Source: Cryptomeria japonica (Eukaryota; Streptophyta; Pinopsida; Cupressales; Cupressaceae). Taken from it: a DNA stretch of 64,000 bases. The position numbers and the translations under genes are program-made. Under the pieces are notes generated by a model. The model made no database searches. It was not told the DNA's origin and saw nothing but the letters and a program-made list of their open reading frames with translations. The stretch is taken from contig NC_081410.1 in NCBI RefSeq assembly GCF_030272615.1, forward strand, positions 226,475,415 to 226,539,414, in the 5' to 3' direction. Shown here piece after piece: positions 1 to 11,522 of this stretch (positions are counted from its first letter, which is position 1; every line of letters starts with the position of its first letter).

Positions 1-103
1 AAAAAAAAGATTCTAACCCTAAGAGATTGATATGCATAAATAATATATATATATATTTTAAATATTGTAAAAAAAAAAATAGAGCACTTTCCTTAGGGCT
101 GAA

Positions 104-310
104 CCACCGTGTGTTAACACAATGGACGACACACGAGCCGGACCACTGTGTTTACACACAGTGGGCAACGCGGGAGGTGTCGCCACTGTGGGTAGACACA
201 GTGGATGGCCCTAGGCCGCCACTGTGTTTACACATAGTGGACGATACCGACCGCCACTGTGGGTGCCCATAGTGGGCGGCACCGACCGCCGCTGTGGGTA
301 GTCACAGTGG
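104..310. repeat. Array of six 22-bp palindromes
   Basis: Six 22-bp units of the form CCACTGTG-N6-CACAGTGG lie at 104-125, 143-164, 183-204, 219-240, 254-275 and 289-310, with start-to-start spacing of 39, 40, 36, 35 and 35 bp. Units 2 and 3 have perfect 8-bp arms and the others carry one or two changes. The block is GC-rich in an AT-rich setting. It could be a binding-site array, a minisatellite of hairpins, or subterminal repeats of a DNA transposon; I see no transposase nearby. Confidence 0.85.
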
Positions 311-519
311 CATCTGGGGGAGCTTCGCATTGTGACTCAGACCTCCACTCAACCTCTGCCCCTTCATTCGGCCGCCGCCTTGCCCCATTTCGGTTGCCGC
401 CTCATGGTTTTCAAACCTGCATAACACACACAACATACACACACACACAAAAAAAATTAAAAAAAATAACAAAAAAACAAATAAAAAAAAGAAAGAGGAG
501 AATACATGATGCAAAAAAT

Positions 520-613
520 GCAACCCTAACCCAATTTCGGGTTAGGGTTAGCATTTAAATAACAAAGTATAATAAAAATGCAACCCTAGCCCATATTCAG
601 GTTAGGGTTTGCA
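520..613. repeat. Two palindromes built on the telomere motif
   Basis: Two successive inverted repeats at 520-553 and 580-613 each pair a CAACCCTA-type arm with a GGTTAGGGTT-type arm across a short AT-rich loop, separated by an A/T spacer. The motif is the plant telomere heptamer CCCTAAA in degenerate form, but only one or two units per arm are present. This is a small foldback and not an interstitial telomere tract. Confidence 0.6.
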
Positions 614-779
614 TGTAAAATATGGGAGGGAATTTGAATTAAAGTTTTTAAATTATAACTTATAATTTAGGGTTATTTATAAGTTGCATTATAATATTTA
701 ATGGGCATAGTTGGTTCTTTTTATTAAAAGAAATATAAATGTATAAATAGGTTTAAATATAGATTTGTTCATTCAAATT

Positions 780-921
<142 letters not shown>

Positions 922-1723
922 TTGAGGTTAAGGGAAAACCTATTTAATTTAATTTTATTAATTTTTATATAGTTCTCATATCGCATTATTGACGTAATTT
1001 TATCAAGTATTTTTAATAAGGATATTTCATAGATAATTTTTGTATTTAATTAAATAGGGACGTCAAGTTAAATTTAATTTGGGGGAAATTTATAAATGAA
1101 AATTATTAATTATTTTAAACAAAAAATTTTAACTTATGAGGCCAATGTTGGCCAGATTATTTAATCGTCAAAATTTGAAGGTTTAGGGGAAACTAATCTT
1201 GGCTATAGTATAAATTAGGTTTATTTGGCAAATAACATTATTAATTTTGAAACCTTATTGGCTAAATATAAATCAGGAATTTTGCATGCGCCCGATTAAT
1301 TAAATTTTGGATCTAAGATATCCGCATCATTATTCCATTAGCCCAAAATAATTTAAACGCATTTTAGATATTTAATTTTTCCCTCGACTTTAATTAGCGG
1401 TAATTTAATTAAGTTAATTAAGTTAACTCATTAAATTGCGAGGACCCTCTTAGGGAATAATTAGCCACTTTTTTAATGTCGCCCTTTTGAGTGAGTTAGC
1501 TAATCCAATGTTAGTAAACAATTCCACTTACATCTTAGTTAAGACAAAACTCAATTGTTTTCTTTATAGTGTAGACTATTTTGAGAGTTTATGTGGCTAG
1601 TTTAGTGATTGGATTCTGAGTTGAAATTTTGTTTGGTGAAAGTTTAGTTTTTTTCTATCTATTGATTCACCCCCCTCTCAGTACTTGATTGGATCCTTAT
1701 AGTTTCATCATATTATCAATATT

Positions 1724-2188
1724 GATGCTGATTTGGCAGGTTGCATTGATGACTAGAAGAGCACAAGTGGTGGTGCATTCTTCCTAGGTGACCGGTTGGT
1801 CTCATGGCATAGCAAGAAGAAGGATTCAATCTCTTTATCAACTGTTGAAGCAGAATATATTGCTACTGCTACATGCTAATCTCAGGTGCTTTGGATGAAG
1901 GAAACCCTCAAGGACATATAGGTGGACATTTCTGATCCTATTCCTATCTGGTGTGATAATTCAAGTGCCATCAACATATCAAAGAATCTGGTAATGCATT
2001 CAAGGACAAAGAATATAGCCATCAAGTATCATTTTCTCAAAGAGAAGGTTGAGGGATGGGAAGTAAAAATGGAATATGTTCCTACCGAAGAACAAGTGAT
2101 AGACATCTTCACCAAACCTTTATTGGTAAGCACTTTTGAGTACTTAAGACACAAGTTGGGAGTTGTGTCACCTGCCTCATGTACTTAA
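1724..2188 (+). pseudogene. Ty1/copia RNase H remnant (element E)
   Basis: This is the C-terminal RNase H end of a copia polyprotein. It reads in one frame from the DADLAG motif through KSTSGGAFFL, SLSTVEAEYIA and an IFTKPL tail ending KLGVV, all diagnostic of copia RNase H. Three in-frame stops interrupt it at 1754, 1877 and 1919, so it is dead. The reverse transcriptase that should precede it is missing. Immediately upstream (about 1665-1690) is an LTR-end-like motif, so an internal deletion or a rearrangement fused a different LTR end to this fragment. Downstream come the polypurine tract and the 3' LTR. Confidence 0.9.
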
Positions 2189-2655
2189 GTTTGTTAGGAG
2201 ATATATAGTTCAAGTGGAGTTCATAGCAACATTTATATCTCTTGAGCCACATGTTGATCATAGGGAAAGTTCAGGGTTGTATGTCTCAGTATCGGCTGTA
2301 ATCAGTAAGAGAAGATTTGACTAAGGGGGAGATAAGTATGAATCAAAGGGGGAGAATAAAGTACCCTGACCCTTTGTCATTGTGTCAAATGGGGAGAAAT
2401 CTATTGGTGTGAAGTTTTGCAGTAAGTTGACATCAATGCCAAAGGGAGAGATCGTTGGCATTATTGGCATTAAGTTGTCATTGATGTCAACTGGTTTGGT
2501 ATGGTCACCGGTGAGTAAGAAGTGGTGACCGGTATGGGAGAAGTAAGACATGATGATGTCAATCCATATGTGTGTAAGTAGATAGAAGGTAGGTTACTGG
2601 TACACCGGTGTGTGAAGTCTTACAGTAAGTTGACATCAATGCCAAAGGGGGAGAT
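2189..2655 (+). other. Copia E 3' untranslated region with polypurine tracts
   Basis: Non-coding stretch between the copia stop codon and the 3' LTR. Several purine-rich runs of the AAAGGGGGAGA type occur, at about 2321, 2346, 2440 and 2644. The last directly abuts TGTTGGCATTATTGG, the presumptive LTR start, as expected for the plus-strand primer. Confidence 0.6.
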
Positions 2656-2811
2656 TGTTGGCATTATTGGCATTAAGTTGTCATTGATGTCAACTAGTTT
2701 GGCATGGTCACCGGTGAGTAAGAACTGGTGACCGGTATGGGAGAAGTAAGACATGATGATGTCAATCCATATGTGTGTAAGAAGATAGAAGGTAGGTTAC
2801 TAGTACACATA
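2406..2811 (+). repeat. 203-bp tandem duplication across the LTR start
   Basis: Two direct copies (about 2406-2608 and 2609-2811) have a period of 203 bp, measured from GTTGGCATTATTGGCATTAAG at 2454 and 2657. Each copy contains the purine tract, the LTR start and the beginning of U3. Copy one has CGTTGG where copy two has TGTTGG, so only the second keeps a canonical TG terminus. Confidence 0.85.
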
Positions 2812-4230
2812 AAATGCATCATCTATCGGTAAAGCAGGACCACTGACAAGGCAAATCAAGCAAGCAAAAGAAGAACTAAAGGATGTAAACTGGTACACTC
2901 AGATAAGTTTAATGTTGTCGGTAAATGGACTGAATAGTAGGACCAACATGTTTGATGGAAGGCCAAGTTGATCCACTGACAGAAAAGAGGTCTACAGATA
3001 TGAAGGCTCATCGGTGAAGTTAGGTTATACCAGTAAGGTGAGTTGAACCGGTAGTCAATTTTGGTCGATGAAGGATGTCAAACCAACATAGAAACCCAAG
3101 CATAGATGGATGTTGACAAGGATGATAGGTGGAAGCCAGGTGGTGATCATGTAGAGGTCGGTGAAGTGTTCATTAACGTAACAGTCAGCAAGTAGGTCAA
3201 CTTTTATGAAGAACACGCAAATCATGGAAGGATGGCAGAAGGTTGTGGCTAAAGGAAGACAAGGTGGCAAGTGATTGAACTGATCCTGCAAGAAGATCTA
3301 ATCTTCGTACCCATTTGCTGAAGGAAACAACCAAGCCATTAATGGCGTGTGACGGAGAAATGCAAAAAAGCATAGTGCAGACATCCAAATATAGAAAAAA
3401 CACATTCCAATGCGAGGTGTTGGTGGTGCTGATTGAAGACATACAGATCATCACTCCAAAAAAGCAGATCGGATCAAATCTAATACAGATCGAGTTGGTG
3501 AAGGAAAAACCTAACACGAAATTGTTTGAATGTTGTTTTAGCGGGAACCCTAAAAGATAAATATGTCAGCTCAAAACTGAAATCAGTTGATGCTTGATGC
3601 GAGGTGTGAGAGAGAAGAGAGCCTAAGCAATGAAAAATATTGTCTTCTTTAGAGTTTATTTTGAGAAAGTTGCAGTGTGAGTTAGTAGGCAAACTGGTGA
3701 GAGGGTCTAACTAGTAGAGACAGAGTAACTAGTAAACTATTACAGTCTAACAGTCAAGCAAACCGGTGAGGAGTGACTGGTTAAGAAGGCATCCAAGAGC
3801 GACATAGTGTGATGTGAGGCTAAGGGAGAAAAGAGAGAGGCTAGGAGTAACCGGTGAGTGATCAGAGAGAATAATCTGATAACCCACAGTGTGAGAACTA
3901 GTGAAGAAGAGGAGGTTTTTAAATCGGTAGAAATCCAGCAGTGTTGTAGAACTCATTTGCAACCAGGTACTATAATTGTATCAAAATTGTATTTCATTAT
4001 ACAACACCGAGTTGAAGCTTGGTGTAGGGGTTGTTGTTCCTTGGGTTGGTGCCCTAAATCATTGTAATATGTTATTTCATTGTGAGGTTGGATTCGAGTA
4101 GTAGAATCCAACAACATTTCTCTCCAAGGTTTTTCCCATATTAGGTTTTCCTCATACATCTGGTGTTGTGAGTTATGCATTTGTGTGTTTGCCTCTTTTG
4201 ATATCCACTTTTATCTTACCGATTTGACTG
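2656..4230 (+). mobile_element. Copia E 3' LTR, first part
   Basis: Begins TGTTGGCATTATTGG directly after a polypurine tract and runs to 4230, where gypsy element A is inserted. The LTR resumes at 20323. It is rich in ACCGGT-like motifs and has no supported gene; the short open frames in it are not conserved proteins. The start resembles the LTR start of copia element C on the minus strand (39178 leftward), so the two belong to related families. Confidence 0.75.
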
Positions 4231-5307
4231 TGTTAGTCCACCCGTAAGTTTGTCTTTTATAAAATATTCCAATTTGCGGGTTATCTTATTGTGTCTTTTG
4301 TTTCCATCAAGTCATTTGTTCTCTTTGTACTTGAACCATTGAACTTCTTTTAAAAAAGAGTTTCAAAGGTTCAAGGTTCAAAGTACATTCTAAAAGAGAA
4401 GGAAAAAAAAGAAATCAGTCGTTCCGATCTCCAATTTTCAAACGCGTTCACTTGGTCTATGATCATTGAAGGTTCAAACCCATTGAACCTCGTGTTTAAG
4501 AGGTTCAAGGGTTCAAGGAACAAAAATGCGTTTTTAGTGGGTCACGGCAATGTATTGTTTTATGACGAGCACGAGTCTTTTTTTTTAATTATTAAGTTGG
4601 TATGCAGTCTTGAACCTTGAACCAAAATTTCAATCGATTCAAAAGGTTCAAGATTCAATTTTAATTATTCATTTTTCTTTGTCGCTCGTTCCCGGTGTTG
4701 TTTATGTGCCGACCGTTATTGTTTTACTACCTAAATGAACTTGAACCATTGAACCTCGTGTTCAAGTGGTTCAAGGTTCATAAGTTATTTTAAAACTAAT
4801 CCAGAAAAGCTATGTGGTGGAACTAAAAGCGGCATGATAAGAATGAATATTCCCTTATTCGGCTTTTTGAAATTCTAAATGTGGAAAGTAATCATGAAAA
4901 TGTCAAATTTCCTTTGTGGAAGTGATGGATAATTAAGAAGGTGTCAGGTTTATCATTTCATCATTACTCTGCATGTTTGAGTAAATCATGATGAAGTGTG
5001 TGTAGCCCTATTGATATTTGCTTGTCTGGTTAAAGGAAGCTGTATGAGTTTATTTCCATATTTAGGAAGGTCATAGCTGCCTGAGTTAAATTAATCGAAG
5101 GCACCGAAGGTAAATCTAGTTCTGTTCTCTGAAAGAATTCCTAGTTTTCATGGTGTTATCAGGTAAGTTCAGTTGTCTTCTCCTATCATTGTGTTTCTTT
5201 GTGCACTGAAGTTTTACCAGTATAGGAAAGGGGAAGATCTGAAATTGTTGGGGTAGTATATTGTAGTGTTGTTAGAATTTCTTGGTTAAGGGAATAAATA
5301 GTTAAAA

Positions 5308-8300
5308 ATGAGGCATGTGCTGCCAAAGCTTGACCAAACCTCGTCTTTATTGAGTATCCTACCAGAAATGGAAGACACCTCCTTAGTTCATATGGATTTG
5401 AGGAATTTCCTTGAAAGGGCTAAGAATCCTCGGGCTAGGTCACTAATGGAGAAGGTAGTTAAGAGTGGTCTTGTGGAAGTTGCTGCATTTCCGTTAGCCT
5501 CGCTATGTCCAGATTTAGTGTTGGCTTGTATGAATAGATATGATTCTGAGAACAGATGTATCAGAACTAGTGATGGTGGAGTGTTAGTCCATATTATTAG
5601 GGAAACGGTGATGGTGACAATGGGAATTCTGCATAAGGAGGAGTATGAGGATTGGACCATTGGAAATTCATATGCCTATTTCTCAGACAAGAAGAGCAAG
5701 TATAGAAGTGTGATTGCCAGAAATTGGCTCTTGAGGGCTCAGAAAGGAGGATCACAACTACCCAAACCCTTAACTAGAGAACACCTCATCACCGAGGTGC
5801 AGGACATTGTTGTGCTTTTAAATAGAGTAAAAGGGAATTCACATTCCTTCTATTGGGAAGACTGGATGTACTTTTTTGTCCAAGTAGTTCTATCTGGTGA
5901 CAGATTTCTGGATTGGTCTCAGGTAATTGCGGAGAGGCTTCTTGAAGGACTAAGAAACTTTTTTGGGTATGAGTGGGTTTTACATGTCTTCTTACCTATT
6001 TTATATTTTAACTTGCACAAGGGATTGGACTGGATTACCCAATGAACCTTGGCTTGATGGAATGAGGGTTTATGATTTTTACCCTTTGTTGCAACAACAG
6101 AGATATGTTGAACAAATTGACAAATGGAATGGAGTCTTTACGGGAACACCGGCCTTTGAACTCTGGGGGATGCCAACAAAAGGATGTCCGTAGAGACTAT
6201 GGAGTTAGTGAGTATTTATGGAAGCTTCTTTATCCAGTTTCCATGGTTTACTTACATATAGGTAGGTGGTTTTGAAGGCCAACCATTCAAATTGCCTAGA
6301 TATGCCTTTGATAGCTTTGTACTTACAGAGGTGAGCAGGCAGCTAGCCCATATATATAAAAGACTAGGGGCAAAGGAAGAATCCAGGGTGGTTTTTCCTG
6401 TAGAGCTTGGGTATTACAGCTGCAAATCAGTGTCAAATGCTTTGAATCAGGAACTAGAGTTCAAAAGAATGAATTTGCAGCCATATGTAGCTAGGCAAAG
6501 ATTTGATAGCAAAGGTTATGCAAGGGAGACCCTTAACATAGATAGTCATTTTTGCCATGAACCCCAGATGGAGGATTTTTGGGAAAATTGCAAGGATGAG
6601 CATGAAGTGAGAAAGAGGTTGTGGTCAAGATTCACTTTGCGGCAGATATCTATCTTGAGGCTCCCAATTAATACATCAGGTATATTGGAAGATACTGAGG
6701 AAGATGTCCTAGACCCTGAGTTCAGTACTGAGATTGAAGGGAAAGCAATTTCAAAAATTGACTGGAACAAGAAAGGAGATGATAGCATTCAAACAAGGAC
6801 CTTCAATGTTGTTAGGAGAACAGAGAAATGGTTGAGGAAACTAAAATTCAAGGAGTGTCCTTTCATGTCCCCACACGAATCAAGAAGTGATTCACACATC
6901 TTGGTTCAATCTCCTATTTTTGCCACTAATAAAATTAATAATATTGCAGGTGTCTCAAATCCCATCATAGAAAAAATACCACCAAGAAGGTCAAGAAGGC
7001 CATCATCCAGTCCTACAGCCACCCGAGTAACCTAGTCAAGAAGCAAGAAGAAGAGTAGCAAGCTTGTTCTCCAACAGGTCATTATGTATTTAGACCCCAG
7101 TGAAGAGCCTAAACAAATAATGGACCCACAGGATCAAAGTGAATCTGAGAAACAAGAAGAGGATATAAATGAAGGGGTAGGAACTCAATAGGATCCCATG
7201 AATGCTCTGGTGATCATTACCTCTCCAAATACACAGGTCACATCGCCACCTAAAGGATCTACCAATGCTCCAAGATGGCTGGAAGCCACCATTAGCAAGA
7301 AAACGAGTGTGGTGTTGGTCACTATTCCATTAGAGGACATGGTTAGTAAATGCCTAGGAAAAGCATCAAAGCCAAAGAAGCTCAAAACACAAGCAATGCT
7401 TGATGTGGATGACACAACAGGACACTGGACAGCTGAAGTGGCCAAGCCTATTCCTGGGAGAGATGGAGATAAGGCCACGGAATAAGATTTTACTGTGGAG
7501 AAAATAGATTTGGGCCTTGCATCAATGGCCATGGATGTAAAACATTTGGAGTCTTCTACAAAGAGGATAATCTCCAGGACATGGAAAGATGAGAAAGGCA
7601 AGAGAGAGATGAAACAAATGGTCACATAGATGGCAGAATACAACAATGCTATTCATAATCCAAATCGTCAACCATTGTCATAGATACCAATGTCATTTGA
7701 TCCTAAGTCTCCAGCAAACTATAAGATGCTTGATCAAGTTCAAAGGAACAAGGTAGTGACGAAGATGTTCAACAAATGGCTGGATCTAGTAATTCAACAA
7801 GGATCAGAATATATTACTAATCTGGTCAAGGTTTACAAAGATGCAGAAACTGTGAGTAAAGAGCTTGAGTTGGAAACAGTTGCCTGGGAAAAGGAAAGGG
7901 TTAAGTGGGTAGTGGTTCTCGCACAAATGAATGATGTTCAGAAGTATAGATTGATGAAATTCTTAGCTGAGAAACTAGTAGAGAACCTAGATGATAATGT
8001 GCTATATGTGTCAAAGAAAAATGTCGAATGGCACAACTCAATCATTGGGCAAGGCCATGAAGAATCCACTAAGCTACTTAGGGGACTGACCGATTTGATT
8101 GACACTATACAGAAGGATCTTAAATGTATTGACATCCAACTCATGAAGGAGGGAGCTAGGTAATTGAGGAAGTTGTAGACATGATTAAAGTCTTTCAAGA
8201 TAGATTTAATTCCATTCAGACCACAAAATCTTTGACTACCGATGACTTTTCGAAGGTGGCAAGGATTGAATCAATGCCCATTGTCTGTTCAGATCACTTG

Positions 8301-8486
8301 GAGGTTCATAAAGCGAAGCTCATAGAGGTGAATATGGATAAGGAAGTGTGGAAGCAGAGGATCATACACTTTGGCCTGCCCTGTTTCCAAGTTATCCTAA
8401 ATTTTTCGACCACACACCTAGAATGGCGAGGATCTCCGACAAAACAGGACAAGCCCGTAACTTCCTCAGCTGCGGTGGATGCTTAG
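5308..8486 (+). pseudogene. LTR-encoded protein of unknown function, 5' LTR copy
   Basis: I do not recognise this protein. It starts at an ATG closely preceded by an in-frame stop and encodes about 1,060 residues. The N-terminal half is probably globular and contains DGGVLVHI and RNWLLRAQKGGS. A basic patch around 6985-7065 (RRSRR and a Lys/Arg/Ser run) could be a nuclear localisation signal. The part from about 7700 to 8340 is charged and probably helical or coiled-coil. This copy has a one-base insertion near 5960 compensated near 6165, stops near 6260, 7033, 7192, 7483, 7627 and 7681, and a one-base deletion near 8157. None of these breaks is shared with the copy in the other LTR. It lies in the presumed U3. 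It could be an accessory protein or a captured gene. Confidence 0.75.
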
Positions 8487-8618
8487 TTATATAACAATGA
8501 AATGTTAGCCTTTCAATGGCTACTAGTTTAGTTTTCTTTTGCGTTATCTGAACGGTTTCTTTCACTCAAGTGAAAGTAAATGTTATTCGTTAATTATGTA
8601 AAAACTATGGCCTGGTGG

Positions 8619-8627
8619 CTATTTAAG
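8619..8627 (+). promoter_or_regulatory. Possible LTR TATA box
   Basis: CTATTTAAG about 130 bp after the LTR reading frame and about 690 bp before the LTR end, conserved at the matching place in the 3' LTR (about 19616-19626). It would drive gag-pol. This is a weak call from motif and position only. Confidence 0.3.
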
Positions 8628-9322
8628 CTAAAAAGCTTGCTTTTGGAAGGGTTCTAAAAACTGTGATTTTTGGAAATAAATAGAAGAGTTTTTGATACGT
8701 ATTGTGGGAAATGAAGTAATGATTGATTATTAATGGAATGTTGATACGTCTTCAAATCTGTGCATTCTGAGATTGATGATTCTTCTTAGGTTGTTATGTG
8801 GGCATAATTTAATCAGATAATTAGTTATCTTTGCATTTCCTTTTGGTTATTTATTATAGAATGTTGGATGACTCGCACAATGTTAGTCAGCTTGATTTCC
8901 CTTGGCTTGTGAGGCACAAGAGTATGGATCGAGCCATTAGTCTTTGTTGAGTCCTTATTTTGCTTTGAATTTATACAGCAAGAATGTAGTGAATCAAAGT
9001 CTGTGAACTCTCCTTTGAATATTCTTTTCAGAAATTTCCTATGTTTATTCAATTTTTGAAGGCATTTATCTGTGTTGACGGATAAATGCTGAAGCCTTTC
9101 AATGCTTTCTGGTTAAAAGTGTTAGCCTATCAATTATATAATAAATTCATTGTAAATCATACGAGGAGCTGCCCTCTAATGTAGAGGTTGAATTTTCATT
9201 AATTCTTCCAACTATTGGTATATTTGTTTCTTTCTAACGAGTAAAATGGAGTTATATTTTGTTTAAAGAAGATAATTGTAAGCATTTCAGGAAAGAGACA
9301 AATCTGTTCACCAACATATTGT

Positions 9323-9340
9323 TGGCGACTCTGCTAGGGA
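9323..9340 (+). other. Element A primer-binding site
   Basis: TGGCGACTCTGCTAGGGA begins six bases after the end of the 5' LTR. It has the TGG start expected for pairing with a tRNA 3' CCA end. I do not assign the tRNA. Confidence 0.7.
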
Positions 9341-9612
9341 TATCGAATTATCAAATTGGTTGCCTAGTTGCAAGTCTAGAGTCAAGGAGATATACTAGGT
9401 CCCAAAGAAGAGAGGGGGTTTTTGATTCTGTCTTTCAGAAGTTACAAAACCTAGATTCTCAACCCACCTTTTCACCTCAGAGGAGGGCAAGAAGTAGGCC
9501 TTCTTCCTCATCTTCATCACCACCTGTGTCCTCAATTTTTCAAGCTCTCACCTTGCATGGTGTAATTCTACCTAATATAATAAACCCTACTCCCCTCAAT
9601 ATCATATTTCTG

Positions 9613-10970
9613 ATGGCAACGAATAATCCTTGGGGGGCAGCTGTAGGCCCATTGATCTTGGGTCTGAATCTTAACCCCTTACCAAAAGGCGCTAGGGATC
9701 ATTTACCAAAATTTAGTGGCGATGGAAAGATTACTGTTGATGAACACCTGAATGCCTTTAATGTAGCCTGTGGAGTAATAGCAGTTCAACATGAGGATGT
9801 TGCAGTGAGATTGTTTGTCCAGATGCTAACTGGGACAACAACAGACTGGTTTTATCACTTACCAAATAGTGTGATAACGACTTGGCAAGATCTAAAAACG
9901 CAATTTGAAGCAAGGTTTAAGGTAGCAGAGGATGAACATTCCCTCTTAGCCCAATTAGCTCAGTTAAAGAAGGAAATTCCTGAATCAATGAGGGATTTCA
10001 TGGCAAAGTTTGACAAGATCTTACACAAGATTCCAGTTAACCAAAAACCCTCAGATGATAATCTCAAGTTTTTTTAATTAATTCTATGCCTTCTGAAATA
10101 GGTTTCTTGATCCGTAGGCAAAGAGTTGTAGATCTAAATGCTTCCGAAACCCTTGCAGTTGAATTGGAAGATGATCTAATCACAACAGGTAAATGGAAAA
10201 GGGAAGTATAGACACCTAATGCTCAACCTTCAACTTCTTCTTCTTCCTCTTTTGATCATGTTATCCAAAGGTTAATGAACGATGTGATCACCCTTAAAGG
10301 ACAAATCCCCAAAGCTGGTACCTCATACTCATCTCCTTACCAAGATATACCTAGAAGGAATGTGAACCAGTCTCCAGGCTATGGGAATAAGACAATGCAG
10401 TTACCTCCCGCTTAGCAAAGACTAGCAATTGAAGCACCTCCTACTAAAGGAAATATATGTGTATTTCACCAAACTAATGAACATGATGGCAGTTCCTGCC
10501 CTGAGATGGTATAGTATGCACAATTGATGAATTTTAAAGATACTTAGAATGAATGGGGTGAAGAGGGATCTCCAAAGCAACCTGGTGACTCTGAAATCCA
10601 TTTTCTTGAGTACAGGTCTGATTCAAAAAGAGGTGGTGACATTTTGGTTACTTTGGAGGATCCTTCATGTGCAGTGCTCACAAGAAATCAACAAGGTGTG
10701 AAACCCCAGATGTCTTCTACTTCATCTGCGATGGCCTTCAAAGGTAAAAGAATGGATTCAAAGTTGCATCAAAATGATCAAGAATTGCAAAAACCTTTAT
10801 TTTTAAATACTGTTAAAAAAGAAAGTTCCTTTGATATAGTCGAGTTTTGCAAGTCCTCACAAATTCAAATCACACCTGCTGAGTATGTAAAATTAAATCC
10901 TAAAGAATTAGATAGACTGGTACAATTTGTGAAAGGAAATAATACACAACAGATTAATGATATGCACTAG
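9613..10970 (+). pseudogene. Element A gag
   Basis: Capsid precursor of the retrotransposon. The frame is open upstream of 9613, but ATG 9613 (MATNNPWG) is the likely start. Retrotrans_gag features run from HLPKFSGDGKITVDEHLNAF through TTDWFYHLP and WQDLKTQFEARF. A T7 homopolymer at about 10069 shifts the frame; the continuation (SEIGFLIRRQ, then a Ser-rich linker and a Cys/His cluster near 10460) is interrupted by TAG/TAA codons near 10208, 10413 and 10512. After the shift the same frame leads into protease, so gag and pol were probably one polyprotein. Confidence 0.85.
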
Positions 10971-11033
10971 TCAATAAATGCCTTTTTTCCCTCACATAGT
11001 AATGAGTTAGTTCATTCCCTGGTTTGTGAAAAG

Positions 11034-11453
11034 TTGCTTGAAATTACTGCTCTTCAAATAGATGATTGTGTTCCCCTTCGCAAGGCGAAACCAGAGCCCT
11101 TTTATATATCATTATTCTTTAATGGTCATAGGTTCAATAATTGTATAATAGACTCGGGTGCATCTGATAACATAATGCCCTCTATTGTAGCAAAAGCATT
11201 GGGGTTATCCCTGACCAAAACCTTTGGTAGATGCTACTCCATGGACTCAAAACAAATTCCTCTGCTAGGCCAAATTAAAGATGCTCAAGTAGTTCTTGCT
11301 TCTCACCCGGATAAAAGGATCAAGTTGACAATTCTAATAGCTAATATCCCAGCCAGCTACGACATGCTTTTAAGTCATACTTTCTATAGAGACTTAGGTG
11401 GAGAAATCAAAATGGATTGGTCCCAAGCCACAATCCTTGTTGGAAAACAGTGA
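11034..11453 (+). pseudogene. Element A aspartic protease
   Basis: Retropepsin-like domain that would cleave the polyprotein. The active-site loop reads IIDSGASDNIMP, followed by a flap-like region and YDMLLSHTFYRDLGGEIKMDW, which matches the LLGRPW region of gypsy proteases. It is in the same frame as the second part of gag and the following domains, separated from them by single stop codons. Confidence 0.85.
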
Positions 11454-11522
11454 GTCATCCTGCAACATGAACCAAAGTCCAAATTCACTATTTTCCCATC
11501 TTATGACCCTAAGGCCCAGATT

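Larger units (their letters stand above)
4231..9316 (+). repeat. Element A 5' LTR (5,086 bp)
   Basis: Matches 15251-20317 along its whole length. Its first 600 bp carry many TTCAAGGTTCAA/TTGAACCATTGAAC motifs. From 5308 to 8486 it carries the LTR reading frame. A TATA-like site follows at about 8620, then an AT-rich tail ending CAACA. This is very long for a plant LTR, the bulk of the length being the reading frame. Confidence 0.95.

Noticed and set aside
104..310. CRISPR-like pattern of short regularly spaced repeats
   Set aside because: The host is a plant, the spacers are short and partly related, and no cas genes exist.
520..613. Interstitial telomere repeat
   Set aside because: Only one or two degenerate heptamers per arm, in inverted arrangement.
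3055..4180. Several open frames of 70-106 codons in the copia LTR
   Set aside because: They lie in LTR sequence with no domain, no conservation and overlapping opposite frames.
4310..4790. Heat-shock element array in the LTR
   Set aside because: The repeats are GGTTCAAGGTTCAA-type and lack the nGAAnnTTCn spacing.
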